A stretch of 64,000 nt of DNA. It comes from SZAS-18 sp038322235 (GTDB lineage Bacteria; Verrucomicrobiota; Verrucomicrobiia; Chthoniobacterales; SZAS-18). The translations under genes and the position numbers were made by a program. The notes under the pieces were generated by a model. It made no database searches. It was given only the letters and a program-made list of their open reading frames with translations, and had not been told where the DNA came from. Each line of letters opens with the position of its first letter. Positions within the stretch are counted from its first letter, which is position 1. This document shows, in pieces, positions 44,455-52,900 of this stretch. Location of the stretch: NCBI GenBank assembly GCA_038322235.1, contig JBBQFQ010000010.1, positions 52,078 to 116,077 on the forward strand, written 5' to 3'.

Positions 44455-44880
44455 GCGGTCGGGTGAAATCCTACAAAAGGTCATCCGATCTTTCCGAAGC
44501 TCATCGGACCCTTCGAAAGGGTCCCGGGCTTCTCACAAGACGCCGCTGACCTTCACAAAAGGTCACCCGACTCCTTGAAAAGGTCGGCGGACCCTTCAAA
44601 GGGGTCGCGGCACCCTCGGAAAAGGTCGGCGACCTTAACCAAGACGGCGCCGACTGTCGGAAAAGGTCGAAGTACCTTCCATAGAGTTCCGGTGATCCGC
44701 GGAAAAGGTCGCTGATCTTCGGCGAGACGCGCTGGAACTGTCAGAAATGGCCTTGGACGATTTCCAACGCGCCTCTAACCGGAGTGAGGATGCCGCAGAC
44801 CTTCGGGCACGGTCGTCGGACCGTTCGAAAAGGTGCCCGATCTCGTGCCCTGAGTCGCCGACCTCCGGCCTGTCCGCAGC
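44455..44880. repeat. Degenerate tandem repeat with ~21-bp period
   Basis: About 20 imperfect units built on a GACCNTTCNNAAAAGGTC-like core, many of them near-palindromes (perfect example GACCCTTCGAAAGGGTC ending at 44523). Copies of AAAAGGTC or a one-base variant start at 44475, 44516, 44557, 44578, 44620, 44661, 44703 and 44828. Spacings are 41, 41, 21, 42, 41, 42 and 125, all multiples of about 20.8. Decayed units fill the intervals. In one plus frame part of it reads as heptads (QKVTRLL, EKVGGPF, KGVAAPS, EKVGDLN), but stops interrupt every long reading. It lies between two divergent genes. Confidence 0.7.
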
Positions 44881-44957
44881 GATTTTCGATGCGGGGCCAC
44901 CAACTTTTTCAATGATGCCCCAAGCGCTGGGCTGGGTGAGTGGGCGCTCCACATTCG

Positions 44958-45418
44958 ATGAACTGCTGCCCTGCCATCGTGCTGACGCTCTTCGTCACCG
45001 CGTTGGTGGTAGCGCTGGCTCTCGCGGATCGGCGGCGCGGTCAACCTGCCGAGTCGCTGGAGGCGACCTACAACGTCGGCGTCTGGATGACCCTCCCGCT
45101 TTTGCTGCTCGTGGTGGCGCTCGGATTTGCGGCGATCTGCGCTTGGGTCAGCAACCTTTTGAGCTTTTTGGATCCGTTCGGATCGATTTGCTTATCCCAG
45201 GCGTTATCGTCGTGTTTCCCGCCCTGGTGGTTTACTACCTGATGCCCTCCATCGGCCCCGTCTATCTGGCCATCCTCAGCGGCCTGCTGGTGTATTCCTC
45301 CCGTTTTGGCTGCGCGCAGGAACGGTGGAGCTTCTGCCTTGCTCTCGCCACCGCAGTCTTATACGAGGGCTACATCCTTTGGTGGTACTTCACCGATCAG
45401 GTGTTCGATTTCCTCTGA
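44958..45418 (+). pseudogene. Small four-helix membrane protein, split by a 1-bp frameshift
   Basis: The first frame (ATG 44958, MNCCPAIVLTLFVTALVVALAL) gives two membrane helices. The second frame gives two or three more (LLIPGVIVVFPALVVYYLM, VYLAILSGLLVYSS, FCLALATAVLYEGYILWWYF) and ends at 45418. Adding one base in about 45150-45195, for example in the T5 run at 45173-45177, joins them into a 153-residue protein. The family is not recognised. The frameshift type (a missing base) matches that in the M36 gene, so base-calling error should be considered before calling it dead. Confidence 0.6.
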
Positions 45419-45593
45419 GTCGGGTGTCCGCCCCGAGGACCGGCGCGCATCATCGTACGTTTTCCAAAAAATCCGAACGTTCGCAAACGGGCTTGCGAGC
45501 GGGTCGGGTGGTTGTCCGACGGCGGGCGAGACGCTTCTCGCGTGGAGCACGCCTGACGAAGTCGTCTCACCCGATCTCCGGTCGCCGGCCGGA

Positions 45594-45938
45594 TTAACGC
45601 CAATATCCCGCCACGAAGACCCACCCGCTGCCGCGTCGCTCCCAGTGGTGGTGGACCCAAACCGCCGCCGGTCGCGGGCGGAGAACCCAGTGGCCTGGAT
45701 TCCACACGTACCGTCCGCTCCAGACCCAGTGACCCGGAACCCAGTGATATCCCGGCCCGGGAGAAACGGCCACCCGCTCGACGATGAGCGGCGGAGGCCC
45801 CTGCTGCACGATCACTCCTTCGGAAACAACCGGGCGATACTCAGGGCGTCGGTCGATGACGACGCGCTCCGTGACGCAGCCGGTGAGGTTGAAGGCGACA
45901 GCAAGAGCGGCGGAGACGACAAGAAGACGATTGAGCAT
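45594..45938 (-). CDS. YXWGXW repeat-containing lipoprotein
   Basis: A 114-residue lipoprotein (signal LLVVSAALAVAFNLTGC, lipid Cys near residue 21). Its C-terminal half is a series of Trp-rich repeats: YHWVPGHWVWSGRYVW, NPGHWVLRP, VHHHWERRG, WVFVAGYWR. This is the WxxGxW (YXWGXW) repeat family of outer-surface proteins seen in several Gram-negative phyla, whose function is unknown. It stands alone. Confidence 0.85.
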   Translation of the reverse strand: MLNRLLVVSAALAVAFNLTGCVTERVVIDRRPEYRPVVSEGVIVQQGPPPLIVERVAVSPGPGYHWVPGHWVWSGRYVWNPGHWVLRPRPAAVWVHHHWERRGSGWVFVAGYWR

Positions 45939-46137
45939 GCACCGGAAAACCCGCGACGTGCGCCGGAGTTTCCGGCAAATGCGTCCCAGGTTTTCGAATT
46001 GCAGCCTTTCACTCTCAGCGACTGACAGAATGGAGCGACGTGGCCTGGCGCTCTCACTCAGCGATGCAACGCTTCAACTCGACAATCGGAGAATCACTCC
46101 ACCATTCCCGACGACGCGCGAGCCGCCCGCTTTCGCG

Positions 46138-47037
46138 TCACGCCTTCGTCCCGGGCTGCTTCGCGAGGAACGCGGTCGCGACATTCGCGAGAACGAGGAG
46201 CGCGCCGAAGATGACGATGAGCCCGATGGCGATGCGGCGAAACGCGTCGTCAGCGATCGCGACGGGGACCGTCGATGGGACACTCACGATTTGCGCGCCG
46301 ATGATCTCCCCGAGCTTCCAGCCGAAGCCGTTTGCTGAGCCGTAGATCTTCAACATCTCGGGCGGGGCTTTGTCGGGCGTGCTGTGACAAACGAGGCAGC
46401 TGCTGTTGTCGATCTTGATGGGAATGCCGAGATAGAGCGAGGTCCCGGACGGGGTCTGCCGCTGGCCGAGAAACTCGGTCAGCTTTTCATCGCGGCGGAA
46501 GCCGTTCACGATGTCGGCTTCCCATTCGACCGTGCGGTCGCGCGGGTTCGTCGGATTCAGCGTCGCTTCCTTGTAGGTGTAGTCAGGGTAACGCGTGCGG
46601 AAGTAGTCGAAGATTTCCGTGGCCGCATACGCCGGGACGATCTGCGGATGGAACTCCGCCTCGGGCACCTCCGCGCTCCGCTGGCGCAGGGAATCAAGCA
46701 CCTTTTTCTGCACACCCAGTACGATCTCCTTCTCGGCCGGCTTCGCCGTTTGATCGGCGACTTGCTGCAGGGCGGCGGGGAGGATCTGGTCGACGAGCTG
46801 CTTTTGCGCGCCGTTCGCCCGATCGATCTTGAGGCGCTCGTTCTGCAGCAGCGGCGTGATCTGCTTCGTGGTGTAGGAACGCGTGGCCGTCGCGGTCTCC
46901 ATCATGACGCGCGCATTTTGCAGCACCTCCTGCTCCGCGCTGCGCTGGAGCGATTCGCGGACGATGAATCCCGCGCCGGCCAACGCGAGGACGAGGAGCG
47001 GGACAAAGTAGAGATTGAATCGGACCAGGTGGCGCAT
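46138..47037 (-). CDS. DUF3365/Tll0287-like heme-binding membrane protein
   Basis: A 299-residue protein with an N-terminal membrane helix (FVPLLVLALAGAGFIV), a large extracytoplasmic DUF3365-type sensor domain with a c-type heme motif (CLVCH, followed by TPDKAPPEM), and a C-terminal helix (IAIGLIVIFGALLVLANVATAFL). The segment PDYTYKEATLNPTNPRDR is the typical DUF3365 region. These domains are proposed redox or ligand sensors. The ATG at 47037 is preferred because upstream residues belong to the end of the kinase gene. It follows the kinase gene by 58 bp on the same strand and could sense for it; this is inference. Confidence 0.85.
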   Translation of the reverse strand: MRHLVRFNLYFVPLLVLALAGAGFIVRESLQRSAEQEVLQNARVMMETATATRSYTTKQITPLLQNERLKIDRANGAQKQLVDQILPAALQQVADQTAKPAEKEIVLGVQKKVLDSLRQRSAEVPEAEFHPQIVPAYAATEIFDYFRTRYPDYTYKEATLNPTNPRDRTVEWEADIVNGFRRDEKLTEFLGQRQTPSGTSLYLGIPIKIDNSSCLVCHSTPDKAPPEMLKIYGSANGFGWKLGEIIGAQIVSVPSTVPVAIADDAFRRIAIGLIVIFGALLVLANVATAFLAKQPGTKA

Positions 47038-47095
47038 GGCGGAGCGGTGGCGAAGGTTGAGAACGGAGCAACGGAGGGCCGGAAGAGTCGCGAAA

Positions 47096-49453
47096 TCAGG
47101 AATCGATTCCAATCACGCAGCGAAAGCCGAGGTCATCGCGCCGAATCTCCGGCTCGAAGCCTTCGCGCGCACCGCGGCGCCATCTCCAAGCGCAGCCGAG
47201 GGCTCTGCGCTTGCCATCCGGTCCGATCGAAAAGATGTCGCCTTCGGCAGCGGAGGAGGACGCGGTGATGAAAGACGTGAAATCCGCCCCGCGAACCGGC
47301 CAGACGCCGGCGGGCACGGCCAGACCGTCGGGCCCAAACGGGATCAATTTCCTCCCGGGAACGAGCCGCGGGAACGTTTGCGAGCGAGGCGCGCTCCCGG
47401 CCGCCGGGGTGGACGGCGTGGATGACGGAGCCGGGCTCCGGGGCGATGGGCCGATCCCGCGTCGGCCCCAGACCAGCCAGACGGCAACGGCGAGGCCGAC
47501 GGTCACGAGCAGGATCGCGGCGAACGCGAGACCGGAGCGCATCCCGCCGGAGCGCGGTTGATCCGCCACGATTTCCACGGCCACCGGCGGCGCGAGGTGG
47601 GCCGCATGGCCGGGCGCCGGTTCCGTGGGCGCGAGCGCGAAACTGCCGGCGTGAGGAATCCCCTCTACACTGCGATGAAGGGCGGCGACGAATTCCGCGC
47701 CGCTCGCGTAACCCTCTCCGCCGCCATCGCCCGTCGCGCTCCCGGGAGGCGCAGAGGTGAGGCAGCGCCGCAGCATCACATTGCCCGCTTCGTTCAACGC
47801 GGAGAGGGGTGTGAAGGTCGCGCTGTCGGGATCCAGCCAGTCGCGCGCCGGTCCGCCCAGCAGCTCGCACGCGAGACGTCCGAAGGCGCGGGGATCGCTG
47901 CCGGAGGCGAGGGAGGGAACGGCGGAGGTCGCGCCGTGAAAGGTCTGATCGATTTGCCCGACCGAGCCTTCCGGCGCGAAAAGCTCCGCGGGAAGCACTC
48001 TGGGCGTGACCCCGCGGCCACTTGGGACGGATTGAAGCAGGACGTGCGGCAGCTCGAGATGAGCGCCCTCCAGACCGTGTCCGCGCAGCGCCGCGTTCGC
48101 GTGCGCCAGCGGATCGAGGAGCGAGAGAGCCTCGCCGAGACTGACGGCGCCCCGGTGCTTCACCAGCTCAAGGAGGGTGCTCGTCCCTTCGATCCACTCC
48201 ATCGCCACAAAGCCGCCACCTCCAGCCAGCGCCCCGACGGCCCGCGGCCGGATGATCGCCTCAGCCTCCGCGGCGGCGGCCGGCCAGCGCTCCGCCGCCG
48301 CGGTGACGGCGTGCAGCGTGCTGGCGGTGACGAGTCGCAGCGCCACGGGCTCGTCGCGATCCAAATCCAGCGCACGAAAGACCGAGGGGCCGAGCCGATC
48401 GTCGAGGCGGAAGCGATGATTTAGGACGACGCCGACTTCGACGGCAGCCATCGCGGCCGCCGCCGGCGGAGGCACTGGCGCGGTGACGGCGGCAGGGCTC
48501 ACGGGAATCGCCGCGGCCGCGGCCGGGGACAGGGCGCGCTCCAGCGCTTTCGGCGAAGGCGTCGTCCCGGCTCCGGGAATTTCGCGGAGGCATGCGAGGA
48601 TTTCGTCGCGGAGTTCCGTCGGGTTCTGCGGGCGGCCATCCGGCTGCTTCGCGAGCATGCGCTCCAGCAGCCGCTTCGTCGCGGCGGGGAGTGTGGGCAG
48701 CTCCTGGAAGGGTGGGGGTTTCGTGAGGTGCTCGCTGAGGACGCGGGCAAACGAGCCGCCGTGAAAGGGCGGATGTCCGGTGAGCAGAAACCAGAGCGTG
48801 ACGCCGAGCGAGTAGATGTCGGACCGCGTGTCGAGCGGGAGATTCTCGAGCTGCTCCGGACTGGCGTAGAACGGCGTGCCGACGAATCCGCCGCCAGTGC
48901 GCGTGAGCACCGGCTGGAGCGCGCCCGATTCGCCGGACTGCGGTTCGGGATCGACCGCTTTGACGAGCCCGAAATCGATGACCTTCACCAACGGCTCACC
49001 CTGCTGCTGCGTGAGCATGAGGTTCGACGGTTTGATGTCGCGATGGATCATCCCGACGGCGTGGGCGGCGATCAGCGCCCGCGTGACCTGGAGCGTCAAC
49101 TCCAGCGCGCGACCGACCGGGAGCGGGCCTTCGCGGGCGAGGAGGGCATCGAACGTCTCGCCTTCGATCAGCTCCATCGCGTAAAAATAATTCTCCACGC
49201 CCTCGTGTCCGAGGTAGTAGATCGTGGCGACGTTTGGGTGCCGCAGCTTCGCGGCGGCCCGCGCCTCGCGGAGGAAGCGTTGCCGGGCGGACTCGCTCTG
49301 GAGGAAAGTCGAGTTGATCACCTTCAGCGCCGCGGGGATCCGCAGGTTCGTGTCGAACGCCTTGTAGGTCACGCCCATTGCTCCGCGGCCCAGTTCCCAA
49401 GGGCTACCGTCTGGACGCTGCGGGACTTCGTAATGTTGAAAGCGGACGGCCAA
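47096..49453 (-). CDS. Ser/Thr protein kinase with second kinase-like domain and FGE-like tail
   Basis: A 785-residue protein starting at TTG 49453. Kinase ~20-285: GRGAMGVTYKAF, ALKVI, HRDIKPSNLML, DFGLVKAVD, YASPEQLEN. A degenerate kinase-like region (~345-600) has RFRLDDRLGPSVFRAL and an EPVALRLVTA Lys-less equivalent, and lacks HRD/DFG. A membrane helix follows (~655-680: AFAAILLVTVGLAVAVWLVW) and then a short external domain ending GCAWRWRRGAREG...RRDDLGFRCVIG. That ending looks like the last ~50 residues of formylglycine-generating-enzyme-like domains (GFRCV). The shared opening QHYEVPQRPDGSPWELG marks the same family as the kinases at 18.8 and 39.5 kb. It is likely co-transcribed with the heme sensor gene downstream. 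Confidence 0.9.
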   Translation of the reverse strand: MAVRFQHYEVPQRPDGSPWELGRGAMGVTYKAFDTNLRIPAALKVINSTFLQSESARQRFLREARAAAKLRHPNVATIYYLGHEGVENYFYAMELIEGETFDALLAREGPLPVGRALELTLQVTRALIAAHAVGMIHRDIKPSNLMLTQQQGEPLVKVIDFGLVKAVDPEPQSGESGALQPVLTRTGGGFVGTPFYASPEQLENLPLDTRSDIYSLGVTLWFLLTGHPPFHGGSFARVLSEHLTKPPPFQELPTLPAATKRLLERMLAKQPDGRPQNPTELRDEILACLREIPGAGTTPSPKALERALSPAAAAAIPVSPAAVTAPVPPPAAAAMAAVEVGVVLNHRFRLDDRLGPSVFRALDLDRDEPVALRLVTASTLHAVTAAAERWPAAAAEAEAIIRPRAVGALAGGGGFVAMEWIEGTSTLLELVKHRGAVSLGEALSLLDPLAHANAALRGHGLEGAHLELPHVLLQSVPSGRGVTPRVLPAELFAPEGSVGQIDQTFHGATSAVPSLASGSDPRAFGRLACELLGGPARDWLDPDSATFTPLSALNEAGNVMLRRCLTSAPPGSATGDGGGEGYASGAEFVAALHRSVEGIPHAGSFALAPTEPAPGHAAHLAPPVAVEIVADQPRSGGMRSGLAFAAILLVTVGLAVAVWLVWGRRGIGPSPRSPAPSSTPSTPAAGSAPRSQTFPRLVPGRKLIPFGPDGLAVPAGVWPVRGADFTSFITASSSAAEGDIFSIGPDGKRRALGCAWRWRRGAREGFEPEIRRDDLGFRCVIGIDS

Positions 49454-49623
49454 AGCGAGTGATCCTTCTCCCAGGGTGGCGGTGAAACCAACGGACGCGC
49501 CGAGGCTATGAATTTTGTCCGCGGTGGCAAGGTCGCAGCGGGGCGGAATCGCCCGCGCGCCGGATGCGGCCGCGATGAGGCGGCTAGGAGCGAAGAATTC
49601 CGCCGATCCGCACCCTCACCATT

Positions 49624-50301
49624 TCACTCCCCGCCCAACGTCTCGATCTCCGGGCTCTCGATGATCCGCGTTCCCGCGCGGGCCTCGAAAGCGGCGGCGA
49701 TCAGAGCGCGCGCCACCGTCGCGGCGGGCACTCCTCGATACTTGCGGAACGGGCCGAGAAAGAGCGGCCCCAGCAGGCGGGCCACGCCGATACCGACCTT
49801 TTCGCCGACCCTGACTTCGCCCCGCTCGCCGAGGAGGAACGAGGGTCGGATGATCGAGAGTGAAGGAAGTCTGCTCGCGGTCAGCTTCGCTTCGGTCTCG
49901 CCCTTCATCCGAAGGTACGGATTCGAGGCACCGCGAGCCGCCCCGACGGAGGAGACGAAGCCGAAACTCCGAGCGCCGGCGGCCCTCATGGCCTGCGCCA
50001 GGCGAACCGGATAGTCGAGATCGACCACCCGCTGCGCGGCGATCGAACCCGCCGCCTTCAGAGTCGTCCCGATCGCACAAAGGACGACATCGGCGGGGAT
50101 GCCGAGGGTCTCCGGACGGTCGTAGTCGACGAGGTGCTCGCGTACCTTCGCGTCATGCGAGGGCGCGCCGGTCCGCCGGATGAGCTTGATGATCTCGCCG
50201 CAGCGCGGATGGCGCGAAAGCGCCCGCAGAATCTCGCGGCCGGTGAGTCCGCCCGCTCCTGCCACCGCAACGCGGAGAGAAACTGGCGGAAGCGTTTCCA
50301 T
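49624..50301 (-). CDS. NAD(P)-binding Rossmann protein, atypical SDR (HTATIP2-like)
   Basis: A 225-residue protein with an N-terminal dinucleotide loop (VAVAGAGGLTGREIL), then VVLCAIGTTLKAAGS, a catalytic-like FGFVSSVGA and the YLRMKGETEAKL segment with YxxxK spacing. SLSIIRPSFLLGER follows. This is the pattern of atypical short-chain dehydrogenases related to HTATIP2/TIP30 and 'oxidoreductase' proteins of ~220 residues. Substrate unknown. It sits alone between the kinase and PEP-CTERM genes. Confidence 0.82.
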   Translation of the reverse strand: METLPPVSLRVAVAGAGGLTGREILRALSRHPRCGEIIKLIRRTGAPSHDAKVREHLVDYDRPETLGIPADVVLCAIGTTLKAAGSIAAQRVVDLDYPVRLAQAMRAAGARSFGFVSSVGAARGASNPYLRMKGETEAKLTASRLPSLSIIRPSFLLGERGEVRVGEKVGIGVARLLGPLFLGPFRKYRGVPAATVARALIAAAFEARAGTRIIESPEIETLGGE

Positions 50302-50374
50302 CCAGAAATATCGCGTGGTCTCCGGCGGGGTAGAAGGTGAGGTGCGCGGGGGGTCCGCTTTGACGAGCGTCCGC

Positions 50375-51193
50375 CTACGTCGCCCGAACCTTCCGCCGCC
50401 GCGCCAGAACGACCCCCGCGGCCAGCGCGACGAGACTAAGAGTCACGGTGCCGGGCTCCGGGACGCCGAAGAAGACCGTCGCCCCGCCGGTGGCGGAACC
50501 GAGCGAATACGTTCCGGTGAGGAAGTAGTTCCCACTCGCAAGCGCCGCCGCATCGAGACGATTCTGATCCGTCGGGCCGGGATCGCTCGAAAGCGCGGCG
50601 GGCGCCGTGCCGGTCCCGCGGCCGACGATCGCGTCGACGAATTGAGTATTCGCGCCCGTGGTGATGAAGGTGTCGTCACCGCCGCCGAGAGCTCCGTTCG
50701 GCCCGAAAAGAATTCCGACGAAGTTCGCAGAGTAGTCGTAGCTGCCGGGCGCAAAGGTGAAACCGAAACTGGGATTGTTGCTGGTCATCACGAAGGACAG
50801 GTCGGCGATCCGGAAGGGCGCGTCGCCCGCGCCGCGCGTGATGAGAAGCCCAAACGCGAGCCGGTTGCCGTGTTCGCCCGCGAAGGCCGCGCCAAAAGTC
50901 GCGCCGGGATTCGCCCGTCCGCGCCAGGAGGGAAAATCGGAAACGATATTCTCGGCGGGTGGAAGGGACGAGTTATTCGGCACCTGGCTGTAGAAGGACG
51001 GCTGGCCCGGGGTGCCGCCAGAGGTACTTCCGTTTAACAGCGCCGCGATCGCATTATCCCGCCACGCGGGATAACTGGGGGAGGAGAGCGAATTGGGGGC
51101 GCTCGCAGGCCGGACGTCGATAACGACCGTGGCTCGCGCGGAAGGTGCCCAGACAAAGGCAATCAAGCCGATTACCGCAGGGGTGGTTCGCAT
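50375..51193 (-). CDS. PEP-CTERM sorting domain protein
   Basis: A 272-residue secreted protein: signal peptide MRTTPAVIGLIAFVWAPSARA, a beta-rich Gly/Asn/Pro body (SFGFTFAPGSYDYSANFVGI, GPTDQNRLDAAALASG) and a C-terminal VPEPGTVTLSLVALAAGVVLARRRK, a textbook PEP-CTERM tail. The body is of an uncharacterised type often seen in verrucomicrobial PEP-CTERM proteins. The ATG at 51193 is chosen because it begins the signal peptide. It is divergent from mpl; a perfect inverted repeat lies between them. Confidence 0.88.
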   Translation of the reverse strand: MRTTPAVIGLIAFVWAPSARATVVIDVRPASAPNSLSSPSYPAWRDNAIAALLNGSTSGGTPGQPSFYSQVPNNSSLPPAENIVSDFPSWRGRANPGATFGAAFAGEHGNRLAFGLLITRGAGDAPFRIADLSFVMTSNNPSFGFTFAPGSYDYSANFVGILFGPNGALGGGDDTFITTGANTQFVDAIVGRGTGTAPAALSSDPGPTDQNRLDAAALASGNYFLTGTYSLGSATGGATVFFGVPEPGTVTLSLVALAAGVVLARRRKVRAT

Positions 51194-51339
51194 GGTGGAA
51201 TGATAGAGGGGGAAATGGGAGAAGACACGGAGATTTCTCCGCCCAACCAAGATCGTTTGCCGCCATTCCGGTGGATGTATCGGTCTGAGAGAAATCCATT
51301 TCGGCGATTTTTCCCCTTCATCCGAACGGCGGCCGGTGT

Positions 51340-51360
51340 TTTTGGCGGCTACCGCCAAAA
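51340..51360. promoter_or_regulatory. Perfect 9-bp inverted repeat between divergent PEP-CTERM and mpl genes
   Basis: TTTTGGCGG-CTA-CCGCCAAAA, a perfect dyad in a 233-bp divergent intergenic region, 66 bp before the mpl ATG. Its symmetry and position suit a repressor or activator operator; as RNA it could form a hairpin. No protein can be assigned. Confidence 0.45.
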
Positions 51361-51426
51361 TCCTCGGCGGACCGTCAAATCGCGTGCGATGGACCACTCG
51401 CTTCGCCTTCGCTCCCTCTACCCCCG

Positions 51427-52809
51427 ATGCATTTTCACTTCCTCGGTATCTGCGGCACCCTCATGGGGTCCGTCGCCGCAGCTCTCAAACAACGCGGGCA
51501 CGATGTAACCGGGTCGGATCAAGGGGTGTATCCGCCGATGTCCGATTTCCTCGCGGCCCAGGGGATCCGGATTACCTCGCCCTTCGCCGCGGAGAATCTG
51601 CCGATGGAACCAGAAGCGGTGATCATCATCGGGAATGCGATGACGCGTCCGGCCAATCCGGAGGTCGAAGCAGTTCTCGATCAGCGCCGGCGCTACATCT
51701 CGCTGCCGGAGGCGCTGCGGACGCATTTTCTCGGAGGGAAGCGAAACTTCGTGGTGACCGGGACGCACGGGAAAACGACGACTTCGTCGCTGCTTGCGTG
51801 GATGCTCGTCTCCGCTGGGCGCAACCCGGGCTGGTTGATCGGCGGCATCCCGAAGAACCTGGGGCAGGGGGCGAAGTTTACGGACTCCGAGTTTTGCGTG
51901 CTCGAGGGCGATGAATACGACACGGCGTTTTTCGACAAGCGCTCGAAGTTCGTCCACTACCTCCCGAATTGCGTGATCCTGAACAATCTCGAGTTCGATC
52001 ACGCGGATATCTTCGATGACATCGCCGACGTCCGCTGGGCGTTCGAACAACTGGTGCGCATCGTGCCGCGCAACGGGCTCTTCGTGGCGAATGCGGACGA
52101 CGCGAACGTGCAAATCGTCCTGAGCCACGCGCACGCCCCGGTGGTGCAGGTGGGCTTCAGCGCCGAGGGGGAGGGGAGAATCCAGGACGTGCACTATGCC
52201 GCGGATCACACCGATTTCTCGATCTTTGGCGAGACCTTCCGCACCCCGCTCGGCGGCGAATTCAACGTCCGGAACTGTGCGGCGGCGATCGCCGCGGCGC
52301 GTTTCGCGGGTCTTTCGTTTGAGGAGATCCGACCCGCCCTGGCTTCGTTCGAAAGCGTGGCGAGACGCCAGGAGGTCCGAGGCGTGGTCCGCGGGGTGAC
52401 CGTGATGGATGACTTCGGGCATCACCCGACCGCGATCGCCGAGACGCTTCGTTCGCTGCGCACGCGTCAGGCCGGGGGAAAGATCATCGCGATCTTCGAA
52501 CCCCGCTCGAACACGACGCGACGGGCCGTCTTTCAGCGGGAGCTTGCCGCGGCTTTTCAGGATGCCGATGTCGCGATCTTCGCGCCGGTCGCCCGACTCG
52601 ATCAGGTGCCGGAAGGCGAGCGACTCGATCCGCTGCGCGTCATCGCGGACATCGCGGCGCAGGGGAAGCCCGCGTTCTACGAGCCCGATACCGCCGCGAT
52701 CATCGCGCGGGCGGTCGAGTTGGCGCGCCCGGGTGATTTGATCGTGGTCTTCAGCAACGGCGGGTTCGATGGAATCCACGGGCGGCTGCTCACGGCGCTG
52801 GCGGCCTGA
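51427..52809 (+). CDS. mpl: UDP-N-acetylmuramate:L-alanyl-gamma-D-glutamyl-meso-diaminopimelate ligase
   Basis: A 460-residue Mur-ligase family enzyme of murein peptide recycling: it joins the recovered tripeptide to UDP-MurNAc. It starts MHFHFLGICGTLMGSVAAAL (the Mpl/MurC N-terminal Rossmann loop). The ATP loop is TGTHGKTTTSSLLAWML, followed by LEGDEYDTAFFDKRSKF, a segment typical of Mpl, and DDFGHHPTAIAETL near residue 325. The length fits Mpl. It has no ribosome binding site. Other recycling genes are not nearby. Confidence 0.94.
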   Translation: MHFHFLGICGTLMGSVAAALKQRGHDVTGSDQGVYPPMSDFLAAQGIRITSPFAAENLPMEPEAVIIIGNAMTRPANPEVEAVLDQRRRYISLPEALRTHFLGGKRNFVVTGTHGKTTTSSLLAWMLVSAGRNPGWLIGGIPKNLGQGAKFTDSEFCVLEGDEYDTAFFDKRSKFVHYLPNCVILNNLEFDHADIFDDIADVRWAFEQLVRIVPRNGLFVANADDANVQIVLSHAHAPVVQVGFSAEGEGRIQDVHYAADHTDFSIFGETFRTPLGGEFNVRNCAAAIAAARFAGLSFEEIRPALASFESVARRQEVRGVVRGVTVMDDFGHHPTAIAETLRSLRTRQAGGKIIAIFEPRSNTTRRAVFQRELAAAFQDADVAIFAPVARLDQVPEGERLDPLRVIADIAAQGKPAFYEPDTAAIIARAVELARPGDLIVVFSNGGFDGIHGRLLTALAA

Positions 52810-52900
52810 AGCCAGGCGGATTCCGGATCTCGGGAACACCGGAAATTCGCCCGCAAATTCCGTGGTTGGCGGCCGAAATCGGCGTGAGACTTCGCGACGC

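Noticed and set aside
44455..44880. CRISPR array
   Set aside because: Units are contiguous at ~21 bp with no constant-length unique spacers and are too degenerate; no cas genes are present.
44635..44952. 105-codon minus-strand frame over the 21-bp repeats
   Set aside because: Ser/Arg-rich composition and dependence on the repeat make it more likely an accident of the repeat; no start signal.
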